Positions 1-6,859 of a DNA stretch of 6,874 nt are shown here, in pieces; position 1 is the first letter of the stretch, and each line of letters opens with the position of its first letter. This DNA comes from Chitinophagaceae bacterium UBA2467. GTDB lineage: Bacteria > Bacteroidota > Bacteroidia > Chitinophagales > Chitinophagaceae. Under the pieces are notes generated by a model. That model did not search any database, was not told the origin of the DNA, and saw only the letters and a list, made by a program, of their open reading frames with translations. The DNA lies in the NCBI GenBank assembly GCA_002342205.1, contig DDPN01000160.1:1-6874 (forward strand). The letters run 5' to 3'. The position numbers and the translations under genes were made by a program.

Positions 1-550
1 CCAGTATTTCACTGGGGTTTGTCATAAAGCTGAGATCAAAACGACCTCTTAATTCCTCGTCAAAAATTCCATATAGATAATACTGCAAAACCTTTTTTCC
101 TAAATAGGAACCACTACCCTCATCTCCTAGTACATATCCCAAACCAGGACTATTACTTACAATTTTTTTACCGTTATAATAACAAGAATTAGATCCGGTT
201 CCTAAAATACAAGCGATTCCCTTGTTATGACCACATAACCCCCTGGCCGCACCCATCAAATCATGAGTAACCTCAATGGAAGCATCAGGAGAATGGTACT
301 GAAGTGCCTTTTTAACAGCCAAAGCATTTGCCTTGTTAGCACAGCCTGTACCATAGTAATAAATTTCATCCACACTATTAAGGTCAACTCGGCTTGCTAA
401 TTCCTTTTTAATTAAAGATTGAATATCCGCTTTGGAAAGAAAATAGGGACTTATTCCGGAGGTTCGGACAATTTTCTTCTTTTTACCTTCTACCAAACAC
501 CACTCAACTTTTGTGGAGCCAGCGTCTGCAATAAGTTTTATTCTAGCCAT
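1..550 (-). CDS. BadF/BadG/BcrA/BcrD-type ATPase, probable N-acetylglucosamine kinase (partial, C-terminus outside window)
   Basis: The reading frame starts at an ATG (550-548) and stays open for 183 codons to the left edge, so the 3' part is missing; full-length members are usually near 280-320 residues. It belongs to the actin-like ASKHA fold. The phosphate-1 loop is seen as DAGSTK (residues 9-14, followed by VEW), the phosphate-2 loop as GTGSNS (117-122), and a glycine-rich stretch GYVLGDEGSGSYLG (138-151) is typical of the GlcNAc-kinase branch. A conserved THD (95-97) precedes the second loop. Known relatives phosphorylate N-acetylglucosamine or related amino sugars in the cytoplasm with ATP; the exact sugar cannot be read from this fragment. 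There is no signal peptide. The gene is divergent from the S41 protease at 610 and shares a 59-bp spacer with it. The motifs make the family secure; the substrate is inferred. Confidence 0.85.
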   Translation of the reverse strand, partial: MARIKLIADAGSTKVEWCLVEGKKKKIVRTSGISPYFLSKADIQSLIKKELASRVDLNSVDEIYYYGTGCANKANALAVKKALQYHSPDASIEVTHDLMGAARGLCGHNKGIACILGTGSNSCYYNGKKIVSNSPGLGYVLGDEGSGSYLGKKVLQYYLYGIFDEELRGRFDLSFMTNPSEIL

Positions 551-609
551 CTGATCACTTCAGCGTAGGAATGAATTAACTTGCACAAGTTACGCAAATC
601 TTAGCTGGA
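551..609. promoter_or_regulatory. Divergent intergenic spacer between kinase and S41 protease
   Basis: This 59-bp spacer must hold, or partly hold, the promoters of both flanking genes unless these lie inside the opposing coding sequences. No exact TAnnTTTG box is present. The best minus-strand candidate is AAGATTTG (602-595), 7 of 8 positions, which would put a start site about 35-40 bases before the kinase ATG. On the plus strand only a shortened form, TAACTTG (577-583), is seen. Neither has a clear TTTG -33 partner. There is no Shine-Dalgarno sequence in front of either ATG, which is normal for Bacteroidota. Confidence 0.35.
577..592. repeat. Perfect 7+7 bp inverted repeat, candidate operator
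   Basis: TAACTTG (577-583) and CAAGTTA (586-592) are exact reverse complements separated by the two bases CA. The dyad sits in the middle of the 59-bp divergent spacer, 26 bp from the kinase start and 17 bp from the protease start. Compact dyads in such places often bind dimeric regulators, but no regulator gene is in view. Each half also resembles a shortened -7 promoter box (TAnnTTG). The dyad is seen directly; its role is inferred. Confidence 0.35.
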
Positions 610-2124
610 ATGAGAAATAACAACCGGCAAATTGCTCTGCCATTACTGCTCTCCTCAATATTAATTGTCGGTCTTTTACTCGGTAATTTATTGTCCAAAA
701 AAAATGGCTTTAGCTTCTTTGGTCAAAACCAGTTATCACCCTATCAACAAGTGATTGAATTGATTCGGTCGAATTATGTTGATCCTATCAATATCGACTC
801 GTTACAATCCACTTCCATAGAGGAGCTACTTGAAAAACTGGATCCACACTCCTACTACTTATCTGCTTCTCAAGTACAAGATTCTGAAGAACAGTTGAGC
901 GGACATTTTGAAGGGATTGGCGTTGAATTCAGCCTATTCTCTGATACAGCTTCTCTTCTTTATGTTTTCCCAAACGGACCCGGAGAAAAAGCTGGATTAA
1001 AAGCAGGAGACAAATTACTCTCTGTTAACGGCACCTCCCTATTAAAAAAAGATCAATCAGCAGATTCAGTCAGAGCAATTATCAAAGGCAAAAGTGGCAG
1101 CATTGCAACGTTAGGTATACTTCGAAAGGACACGCTTCTCACCCTACGTGTCACTAGAGGACCCATTCCTCTACCCGCCGTTGAGGTCGCTTACTTATTA
1201 AATGCTACAACAGGCTACATCCGGTTGGAGAAATTTTCAGAAACTAGCTATGAGGAATTCATGAAAAATCTCGAGTCACTCATAGACAAGGGTATGAAAA
1301 ACTTAGTGATTGACTTGAGAGGAAATGGCGGAGGATTACTAGCAGAGGCAGTGGACATTGCAGATGAACTCTTAGATAATAAAAAACTGATTGTTTACAC
1401 GCAAGGAGATAAGGTGGGAAAAAAAGAATACCGTGCCGAAAGACCGGGGTTATTTGAAAAAGGAAAAGTATCCATTTTAATTGACGAATACTCTGCCAGT
1501 GCCAGTGAGGTCGTTGCAGGGGCTATCCAAGATTGGTGCAGAGGAAAAATTATCGGACAAACCTCCTACGGTAAAGGATTGGTTCAAGAAGAATATAGCC
1601 TTGAAAATGGCGCAGCAGTTCGATTAACAGTTGCCAGATATTACACACCATTAGGAAGATGTATTCAACAACCCTACGGAATTTTTGATAGCACTCAAAA
1701 ACCTACTTATTTCTTAAATCCCTGCAAAGACACATTACTTGCTTCAAATGGAATTAAACCTGATATCCTTATTACCAATGGATACGACTCTTTAATTTTC
1801 GATTCAAACAAGTTCAAAAAAGTTGCCCTACAACTCACTCCTTTTTGCTTCTCATTTTATCAGCAGCACGAAAAGGATTTTGAAAAAATGAATGAACCCA
1901 TGCAGCTCCTTACAAATGAACCGCTACAAAATAAATTATCAACCGCTTGGGATAAAATGATTGAATCTTCTGTTAAAGGAAAACTAGCTGAGGATGAAAG
2001 TAAATTTTTGAAAGAAAGAATGTTGGCAACAATAGCCCGGTTCAAATGGAGAGAAATGGGTTACTTCCAAATCCTAAATTCATTTGATCCAGTTCTAAAA
2101 AAAGCAATCACAATTACCCAATAA
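610..2124 (+). CDS. S41 family C-terminal processing peptidase (CtpA-like), membrane-anchored
   Basis: This 504-residue serine protease has a single hydrophobic segment at residues 7-29 (an N-terminal anchor or uncleaved signal) and should act on the periplasmic face of the inner membrane. A short helical region (43-85, with LDPHSYYL) leads into a PDZ domain (about 95-182; GIGVEF, AGLKAGDKLLSVNG). The S41 core follows, with VIDLRGNGGG (233-242). The Ser-Lys dyad is Ser297, the middle serine of SASASE (295-300), and Lys322 in YGKG (320-323); the 25-residue spacing equals that of known CtpA/Prc enzymes, so it should be active. Residues after about 395 form a roughly 110-residue tail without catalytic motifs. 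Family members trim proteins from the C-terminus; the substrate here is unknown. The ATG at 610 is chosen because the membrane segment follows directly. It is followed after 11 bp by the PLP enzyme gene, probably in one transcript. Confidence 0.93.
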   Translation: MRNNNRQIALPLLLSSILIVGLLLGNLLSKKNGFSFFGQNQLSPYQQVIELIRSNYVDPINIDSLQSTSIEELLEKLDPHSYYLSASQVQDSEEQLSGHFEGIGVEFSLFSDTASLLYVFPNGPGEKAGLKAGDKLLSVNGTSLLKKDQSADSVRAIIKGKSGSIATLGILRKDTLLTLRVTRGPIPLPAVEVAYLLNATTGYIRLEKFSETSYEEFMKNLESLIDKGMKNLVIDLRGNGGGLLAEAVDIADELLDNKKLIVYTQGDKVGKKEYRAERPGLFEKGKVSILIDEYSASASEVVAGAIQDWCRGKIIGQTSYGKGLVQEEYSLENGAAVRLTVARYYTPLGRCIQQPYGIFDSTQKPTYFLNPCKDTLLASNGIKPDILITNGYDSLIFDSNKFKKVALQLTPFCFSFYQQHEKDFEKMNEPMQLLTNEPLQNKLSTAWDKMIESSVKGKLAEDESKFLKERMLATIARFKWREMGYFQILNSFDPVLKKAITITQ

Positions 2125-2135
2125 AGAGTACGAAA

Positions 2136-3497
2136 ATGGATATCAAAAACAATATTCTGGAAACAATTGGCAATACCCCACTGATCAAGCTTCAGCGCAT
2201 CACTAAAGATTTTCCCTGTGATGTACTTGCAAAAGTGGACTATTTCAACCCCGGAAATTCTATTAAAGACAGAATGGCTTTAAAAATGGTTGAGGTGGCA
2301 GAACAGGATGGCCGATTAAAACCAGGCGGAACGATAATTGAAGGAACAAGCGGTAATACCGGAATGGGACTTGCGCTTGCTGCAGTAGTAAAAGGATACA
2401 AGTGCATTTTTGTGACCACCGATAAACAATCGAAAGAAAAAGTAGATATTTTGAAGGCCGTTGGTGCAGAGGTAATTGTTTGCCCTACTAATGTGTTGCC
2501 TGAGGATCCCAGAAGTTACTATAGCGTTGCGGCAAGGTTAGCGAAAGAAATACCTAACTCTTGCCACATGAATCAGTATGATAATCTTGCAAACCGCCAA
2601 GCCCACTACGAATCAACAGGTCCGGAAATTTGGAATCAAACTGATGGAAAGATCACTCATTTGATCTGCACAGCAGGTACTGGAGGTACTATAACAGGAA
2701 CAGCACAATACTTAAAAGAAAAAAATCCTTCTATAAAGATTTGGGCAATTGATGTATATGGATCATTACTCACAAAATATTTTAGAACAGGCGAAATAGA
2801 CATGAACGAAGTTAAACCTTATATCAGCGAAGGATTTGGGGAAGATTTTGTACCCAAAAACTATGATATGAGCGTAATTGATCATTTTGAGCAAGTCACA
2901 GACAAAGATGGAGCGATTATGGCAAGGCGACTAGCAAAAGAGGAAGGCCTTTTTTGCGGCTACAGTGCTGGCAGTTGTCTGCAAGGTCTTTTCCAACTGA
3001 AAAATTTATTAAAAAAAGGAGACGTGGCCGTTTGCATTTTGCATGATCATGGAAGCAGATATGTTGGCAAAATTTATAATGATCAATGGATGATGGAAAG
3101 AGGATTTTTGGATGTGAAAACAATTCGTGAAATCATCAATGCCCGTGGTGCTAAACGCCTGATCACAATTGAACCTGATCAAACTGTCACTGAAGCTGTT
3201 GAGTTGATGAAAAAATTTGATATTGAACAAATTCCTGTAATGGAAAACAACAAACCGATTGGCGGAATTAGTCAACATGGACTTTTCAAAAAAGTTTTTG
3301 CTGACTCCTCGCTCAAAACAGCCCGTATCAGAGAAGTAATGGAACCTGTTTTTCCGCTTGTCCCCTTTGATAGTCCTGCCGAAAAACTGGCTCAATATAT
3401 CAGCAAAGAAAATGGCGCAGTCCTTACCAAGGATGAGGCAGGCACCTATCATATTGTCACTAAATATGACGTGATTGCCGCTCTCGGAAATGCTTAA
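2136..3497 (+). CDS. Cystathionine beta-synthase-type PLP-dependent enzyme with C-terminal CBS-domain pair
   Basis: This 453-residue cytoplasmic enzyme is a fold-type II PLP lyase fused to a Bateman module. The catalytic domain covers about residues 5-325: the PLP-binding lysine is Lys44 in NSIKDR (41-46), the substrate loop is TSGNTG (71-76), the phosphate-binding loop is GTGGT (181-185), and SAGS (277-280) supplies the serine near the PLP ring nitrogen. QYDN (147-150) and SEGFGEDFVP (231-240) resemble cystathionine beta-synthases more than plain cysteine synthases. Two CBS motifs follow (about 330-390 and 393-452); in relatives they bind adenosyl ligands and regulate activity. There is no N-terminal haem-binding region as in animal CBS. 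The expected reaction is serine plus homocysteine to cystathionine; O-acetylserine sulfhydrylase activity cannot be excluded, so no symbol is given. The ATG lies 11 bp after the protease stop, which suggests translation from a shared transcript. Confidence 0.9.
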   Translation: MDIKNNILETIGNTPLIKLQRITKDFPCDVLAKVDYFNPGNSIKDRMALKMVEVAEQDGRLKPGGTIIEGTSGNTGMGLALAAVVKGYKCIFVTTDKQSKEKVDILKAVGAEVIVCPTNVLPEDPRSYYSVAARLAKEIPNSCHMNQYDNLANRQAHYESTGPEIWNQTDGKITHLICTAGTGGTITGTAQYLKEKNPSIKIWAIDVYGSLLTKYFRTGEIDMNEVKPYISEGFGEDFVPKNYDMSVIDHFEQVTDKDGAIMARRLAKEEGLFCGYSAGSCLQGLFQLKNLLKKGDVAVCILHDHGSRYVGKIYNDQWMMERGFLDVKTIREIINARGAKRLITIEPDQTVTEAVELMKKFDIEQIPVMENNKPIGGISQHGLFKKVFADSSLKTARIREVMEPVFPLVPFDSPAEKLAQYISKENGAVLTKDEAGTYHIVTKYDVIAALGNA

Positions 3498-3507
3498 CAC
3501 CAATCTG

Positions 3508-3515
3508 TATATTTG
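3508..3515 (+). promoter_or_regulatory. Candidate -7 promoter element before fbaA (TATATTTG)
   Basis: TATATTTG matches the Bacteroidota -7 consensus TAnnTTTG at every fixed position and lies in the short gap between the PLP enzyme and the aldolase. Transcription would start near 3520-3523, leaving a leader of about 8-12 bases before the ATG at 3531. No TTTG-like -33 element is found about 19-21 bases upstream, so the call rests on the -7 box and its position. It would let the aldolase be made independently of the two genes before it. Confidence 0.4.
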
Positions 3516-3530
3516 CCAAAATTTACAAGT

Positions 3531-4598
3531 ATGAAAAAGTACCGCGCAGGTGTGTTATACGGCGAAGAGTTACAAGCCCTTTATCAGGATGCGAAAGAAA
3601 ATAATTTTGCGTTGCCTGCCGTAAATACCATTGGAACTAATTCTATAAATGCGACATTGGAAACAGCAGCTAAGGTAAACTCGCCTGTTATAGTACAATT
3701 TTCAAACGGAGGTGCTCAGTTCATTGCTGGCAAGGGGATGCCGAACGATCAATTACAAGGAAATATACAAGGCGGAATTGCGGGTGCTTTACATATTCAT
3801 ACAATTGCAAAATATTACGGCGTTCCCGTTGTACTTCATACAGACCATGCAGCAAAAAAATGGCTTCCATGGGTAAGTGGATTGATTGATGCGGGCGAGG
3901 TTTTTTTCAAAGAGAAAGGGCATCCTCTTTTCAGTTCACACATGCTAGATTTGAGCGAAGAACCTATTGAAGAAAACGTATCTACTTCCACTGCCTTTTT
4001 CAATCGAATGAAGCCATTAGGCATGGGTATTGAAATTGAACTGGGCGTGACAGGTGGAGAGGAAGACGGAGTAGACAATTCTGACGTAGAGAACTCAAAA
4101 CTATATACACAACCAGGTGAAGTTTCCTATGCCTATGAAGAACTGAAAAAGGTTGGTCCGCTATTTACCATCGCAGCCGCTTTTGGGAATGTGCATGGCG
4201 TGTATAAACCAGGAAATGTGGAATTGAGACCTGAAATTTTGAAAAACAGTCAGGATTACATTCAGAAAAAATATAACACTGGTAACAAGCCCGTTTATTT
4301 TGTATTCCATGGTGGAAGCGGTTCTCCGCAACACCAAATTCGAGAGGCTATTTCATATGGTGCCATCAAAATGAATATTGACACCGACCTTCAATGGGCA
4401 TTCTGGGAGGGAGTTTTATCCAACTACAAAAAGAACGAAGCTTACCTACAAGGACAATTAGGAAATCCCGAGGGAGAAGACAAGCCAAATAAAAAATACT
4501 ACGACCCAAGAGTTTGGCTCAGAAAAGGTGAAGAATCTTTTTGTAAGCGCCTAGAGATTGCCTTTGAAGATCTAAACTGCATCAACAGGAACGCTTAA
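3531..4598 (+). CDS. fbaA: Class II fructose-bisphosphate aldolase (FbaA type)
   Basis: This 355-residue zinc enzyme cleaves fructose 1,6-bisphosphate to dihydroxyacetone phosphate and glyceraldehyde 3-phosphate, and runs in reverse for gluconeogenesis. The length is close to the 359 residues of E. coli FbaA and alignment by eye is nearly colinear. Visible signatures are FALPAVN (26-32), QFSNGGAQFIAGKG, the catalytic Asp105 and zinc ligand His106 in HTDH (103-106), EIELG and TGGEEDGVDNS (about 168-184), zinc ligands His222 in NVHGVYKPGN and His260 in HGGSGS, NIDTD (282-286), and the C-terminal NKKYYDPRVWL. The ATG at 3531 is preferred over an in-frame TTG at 3513: the TTG extension adds six residues and coincides with the end of a promoter-like box. 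No Shine-Dalgarno sequence is visible. It lies 33 bp after the PLP enzyme gene and converges on prc with an 11-bp gap. Confidence 0.95.
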   Translation: MKKYRAGVLYGEELQALYQDAKENNFALPAVNTIGTNSINATLETAAKVNSPVIVQFSNGGAQFIAGKGMPNDQLQGNIQGGIAGALHIHTIAKYYGVPVVLHTDHAAKKWLPWVSGLIDAGEVFFKEKGHPLFSSHMLDLSEEPIEENVSTSTAFFNRMKPLGMGIEIELGVTGGEEDGVDNSDVENSKLYTQPGEVSYAYEELKKVGPLFTIAAAFGNVHGVYKPGNVELRPEILKNSQDYIQKKYNTGNKPVYFVFHGGSGSPQHQIREAISYGAIKMNIDTDLQWAFWEGVLSNYKKNEAYLQGQLGNPEGEDKPNKKYYDPRVWLRKGEESFCKRLEIAFEDLNCINRNA

Positions 4599-4606
4599 CT
4601 CATTTT

Positions 4607-4630
4607 CATCTAAGCTCTACGAGCTAAATG
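4607..4630 (-). other. Hairpin at the convergent fbaA/prc junction
   Basis: On the minus strand, CATTTAGCTC and GAGCTTAGATG can pair around a GTA loop: five inner pairs, one bulged T, then five outer pairs including one G-U. It spans the prc stop codon and the end of the 11-bp gap. No T-run follows on either strand, so it is not a classical intrinsic terminator; it may protect 3' ends or act as a weak bidirectional stop. The pairing is seen in the sequence and the role is a guess. Confidence 0.25.
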
Positions 4631-6730
4631 GCTTGACTGATTAAAAATATCATTAAGCACTTTTACACCTTGATCGATGTAAATGTCTTTTTGCAGGTTT
4701 TTAATCCAACGTTCAAACCGCTCTTGTTTGGGAGCATCACTTGACCAACGGTTTTCTTCTCCAGACAAAGGACGGACTTTTAGATATTCTCTCCCCTGCT
4801 GTATAGAGTCTAATTTTTTTACAGCAGTTCTAATTTTTTCCTGCGACTTAACATACTCCTGCAACTGCAAATTGTAAAGTTTACTGTTCTGCTGTGACAA
4901 ATAAGATGCTGTCTGACGAATCAATTGGAAGATTGTGTCCTGATCAATTCTTTTCTGACTAATATGTTTTATTGAGTCAATGTCATACCCAGGAGTCCAT
5001 GTTATATAGGGAGACTTTGCTATCTGATCCCAAGGAAGAGATTCTTTTGTATCCTTCTCCCGAACCTTCATGTATTCAAGATTATCAGGGATAATGATAT
5101 CAGGTGTAACCCCATTTAGCTGAGTAGAGCCGCCGTTCACCCGATAAAATTTTTGCAACGTCAATTTCACTGTTCCTAATTCAGCATTTGTTGTAGAAAA
5201 CCCATATTGAGGGTCCAAGCCAATATTGCGCTGGACTGTACCCTTACCATAGGTGGAAGAACTACCTATGATAATACCTCTACCATAATCCTGAATAGCT
5301 GCAGCAAAAATTTCGGAAGCAGAAGCACTAAATTCATTAACCATTACAATGAGTGGACCACTATAGTGCACAGAACGATCTCTATCCTTTAAAACATTGG
5401 GAGTTCTTTCCCGGTCCTTAACTTGAACAATAGGGCCCTCTGCAATAAATAAACCCGCCATTTGAACAACATCATACAACGAACCACCCCCATTATTACG
5501 TAAATCAAAAATCAGCCCATCTATCCCCTCTTTTTTTAGCTTGTCCAATTCATCAGCAACATCGGTATAACAACGACGGCCATTGGGGTTATCAAAATCT
5601 GCATAGAAATCGGGCAAATAGATATACCCTATCTTTTTTCCATTTTCAGCTACAATTGCACTTCTCGCATATCCTTCGTCTTGAACAATTCTATCTCTGA
5701 TAAGCGGTACAGTAAGAATAGTGCCGTCCAATTTCCGAATAGTCAGACGGACTTCTGTGTCTTTTTTTCCTCTGATTAACTTAACCGCATCCGTGGTCAT
5801 AAATCCAGTTAAATCAACTGGCTCTTCAGCACCTTGCCCTACTTTCAAAATGATATCACCATTTTGGATTTTACCAGATTTATAGGCAGGACTTCCCGTA
5901 ACAACACTAGTTATTTTAATGTTTCCATCGTCGTACTGCAGTGTCGCGCCTATTCCGTAAAACTGACCGCTCATTTCTTCATCAAAATAACGTTTATCCA
6001 CTGGAGGCATAAACTCAGAATGCGGATCCATTGTTGTTGTCACTGTATTGACAAATAGATTAAACTTATCATCTTCGTTAAACTTAAGTCGTAAACGCTC
6101 AAACGTTCTACTCATTATTTTTCCCACTTTATCTCTTGCCTCTTTTTCTAATTCCACTTCCGTGCGGACTACTGATTTATCTTTTGCGTTTCGCTGCTGC
6201 TCTAAACTTTCAGCATATCGCTCTAACGTCAAGTATTTTAATTTTTGGCGCCATCTCTCGTCTCTTTCAGCTATGGAGGTTGGATAATCTAATTTATCTC
6301 CGTCCAACTGTACTTCTTCAAATTTTGAAAAAGTGAAAGGCGTTTGCAATATTTTTTTGTAGACAGCTTCGGCCTCTAGCATTCTCTTATTAAAAATGAT
6401 ACCAGCCTCTTTCACAAATAGCACTGGCGCTCCATTCAGCTCATCGTCGATACGATTACCATGCTTTTTTCTCAACAATTCAACATCAGATTTCAAAAAG
6501 AAGTTTTTCTCTGGATCAAGCTCTGCCAAATATCGATCAAACACTTTTGTCGAAAACAAATCATCAATTCGCTGAGGGCTGTAGTGCCCCTCTGCTAACA
6601 TGCGACCTACCAGTACCAGAATAGTAGAATATTTATCGGGTGGAGCTGCTTGCTTTCCTTTTCCTAAGGATTGAAAAGTGACTACAGTAGCTACAGTTAC
6701 AAGTAAAACAATTATGCTTATTCTCTTCAT
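4610..6730 (-). CDS. prc: Carboxy-terminal processing (tail-specific) protease Prc, S41 family
   Basis: With the start at the ATG 6730-6728 the product has 706 residues, near the 682 of E. coli Prc. A signal peptide or anchor begins at once (MKRISIIVLLVTVATVV), so it should be periplasmic. The helical N-terminal domain covers about residues 30-235 and includes LDPEKNFFL; MDPHSEFMPP lies near 234-243. A PDZ domain follows (about 250-337; GIGATLQY, KSGKIQNGD), then the S41 core with FDLRNNGGGS (408-417), SASASE (468-473) and TYGKGTVQ (493-500). The dyad is Ser470 and Lys496. LTLQKFYRVNGGSTQLNGVTPDI is cut by the usual Prc spacing, and LPWDQI near 565 leads into the helical C-terminal domain. 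Prc homologues degrade misfolded or tail-tagged envelope proteins, in E. coli also cell-wall enzymes; the substrate here is unknown. In-frame upstream starts at 6760 (ATG) and 6769 (TTG) are disfavoured because they precede the signal peptide and overlap the promoter region. Confidence 0.93.
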   Translation of the reverse strand: MKRISIIVLLVTVATVVTFQSLGKGKQAAPPDKYSTILVLVGRMLAEGHYSPQRIDDLFSTKVFDRYLAELDPEKNFFLKSDVELLRKKHGNRIDDELNGAPVLFVKEAGIIFNKRMLEAEAVYKKILQTPFTFSKFEEVQLDGDKLDYPTSIAERDERWRQKLKYLTLERYAESLEQQRNAKDKSVVRTEVELEKEARDKVGKIMSRTFERLRLKFNEDDKFNLFVNTVTTTMDPHSEFMPPVDKRYFDEEMSGQFYGIGATLQYDDGNIKITSVVTGSPAYKSGKIQNGDIILKVGQGAEEPVDLTGFMTTDAVKLIRGKKDTEVRLTIRKLDGTILTVPLIRDRIVQDEGYARSAIVAENGKKIGYIYLPDFYADFDNPNGRRCYTDVADELDKLKKEGIDGLIFDLRNNGGGSLYDVVQMAGLFIAEGPIVQVKDRERTPNVLKDRDRSVHYSGPLIVMVNEFSASASEIFAAAIQDYGRGIIIGSSSTYGKGTVQRNIGLDPQYGFSTTNAELGTVKLTLQKFYRVNGGSTQLNGVTPDIIIPDNLEYMKVREKDTKESLPWDQIAKSPYITWTPGYDIDSIKHISQKRIDQDTIFQLIRQTASYLSQQNSKLYNLQLQEYVKSQEKIRTAVKKLDSIQQGREYLKVRPLSGEENRWSSDAPKQERFERWIKNLQKDIYIDQGVKVLNDIFNQSSHLARRA

Positions 6731-6766
6731 ATTCAACCAGTATTTAAGGGTGGGATGCATGAGAAT

Positions 6767-6774
6767 CAAAAATA
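6767..6774 (-). promoter_or_regulatory. Candidate -7 promoter element before prc (TATTTTTG)
   Basis: Read on the minus strand, 6774 to 6767 is TATTTTTG, an exact fit to TAnnTTTG. A start site about 5-8 bases further on (near 6759-6762) would give a leader of roughly 30 bases before the ATG at 6730. The expected -33 position (about 6797-6794) reads AAAA on this strand, so no -33 match supports it. The in-frame TTG at 6769-6767 is the end of this box. Confidence 0.45.
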
Positions 6775-6817
6775 ATGTAAAATGATACGGTATTTTTTCT
6801 GAAACAGCGTTTTTACC

Positions 6818-6825
6818 TAATTTTG
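6818..6825 (+). promoter_or_regulatory. Candidate -7 promoter element before the tRNA gene (TAATTTTG)
   Basis: TAATTTTG fits TAnnTTTG exactly. A T-run (6793-6798) lies at the expected -33 distance, with a 19-base spacer if 6795-6798 is taken as TTTT in place of TTTG. Transcription would begin near 6830-6833 and give the precursor tRNA a 5' leader of about 27-30 bases for RNase P to remove. The orientation and spacing match a promoter for the tRNA at the right edge. Confidence 0.5.
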
Positions 6826-6859
6826 CAACTCCTTAACCCTCCAGGGGCAAGGATTTGAT

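Larger units (their letters stand above)
6731..6859. promoter_or_regulatory. Divergent intergenic region between prc and the tRNA gene
   Basis: This 129-bp spacer has no plausible coding frame. It holds two exact TAnnTTTG boxes pointing away from each other, at 6774-6767 for prc and 6818-6825 for the tRNA, 43 bp apart. No longer repeat or obvious operator is seen in it. Confidence 0.5.

Noticed and set aside
1795..2124. The tail of the CtpA-like protease as a separate domain or fused gene.
   Set aside because: Frame and composition continue without a break, and long C-terminal extensions are, as far as I recall, usual in S41 proteins of this phylum.
3009..3503. A 164-codon open frame on the minus strand opposite the CBS-domain part of the PLP enzyme gene.
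   Set aside because: The plus-strand protein here is clearly a conserved CBS-domain pair. The antisense translation has no recognisable motif and no promoter box or ribosome site was seen for it.
3836..4078. An 80-codon minus-strand open frame inside the aldolase gene.
   Set aside because: It lies opposite the most conserved part of FbaA and its serine/proline-rich translation is what antisense of such coding sequence gives.
4607..4630. Hairpin as a rho-independent terminator for fbaA or prc.
   Set aside because: No T-run follows the stem on either strand and the stem has a bulge and few G-C pairs, so it is listed only as a low-confidence structure.
6048..6336. Two overlapping small plus-strand open frames opposite the N-terminal domain of Prc.
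   Set aside because: They overlap each other in different frames, show no domain and lie fully within a well-supported gene on the other strand.
6731..6769. N-terminal extension of Prc from TTG 6769 or ATG 6760.
   Set aside because: It would place 10-13 residues before the signal peptide, and the TTG is part of an exact -7 promoter box.
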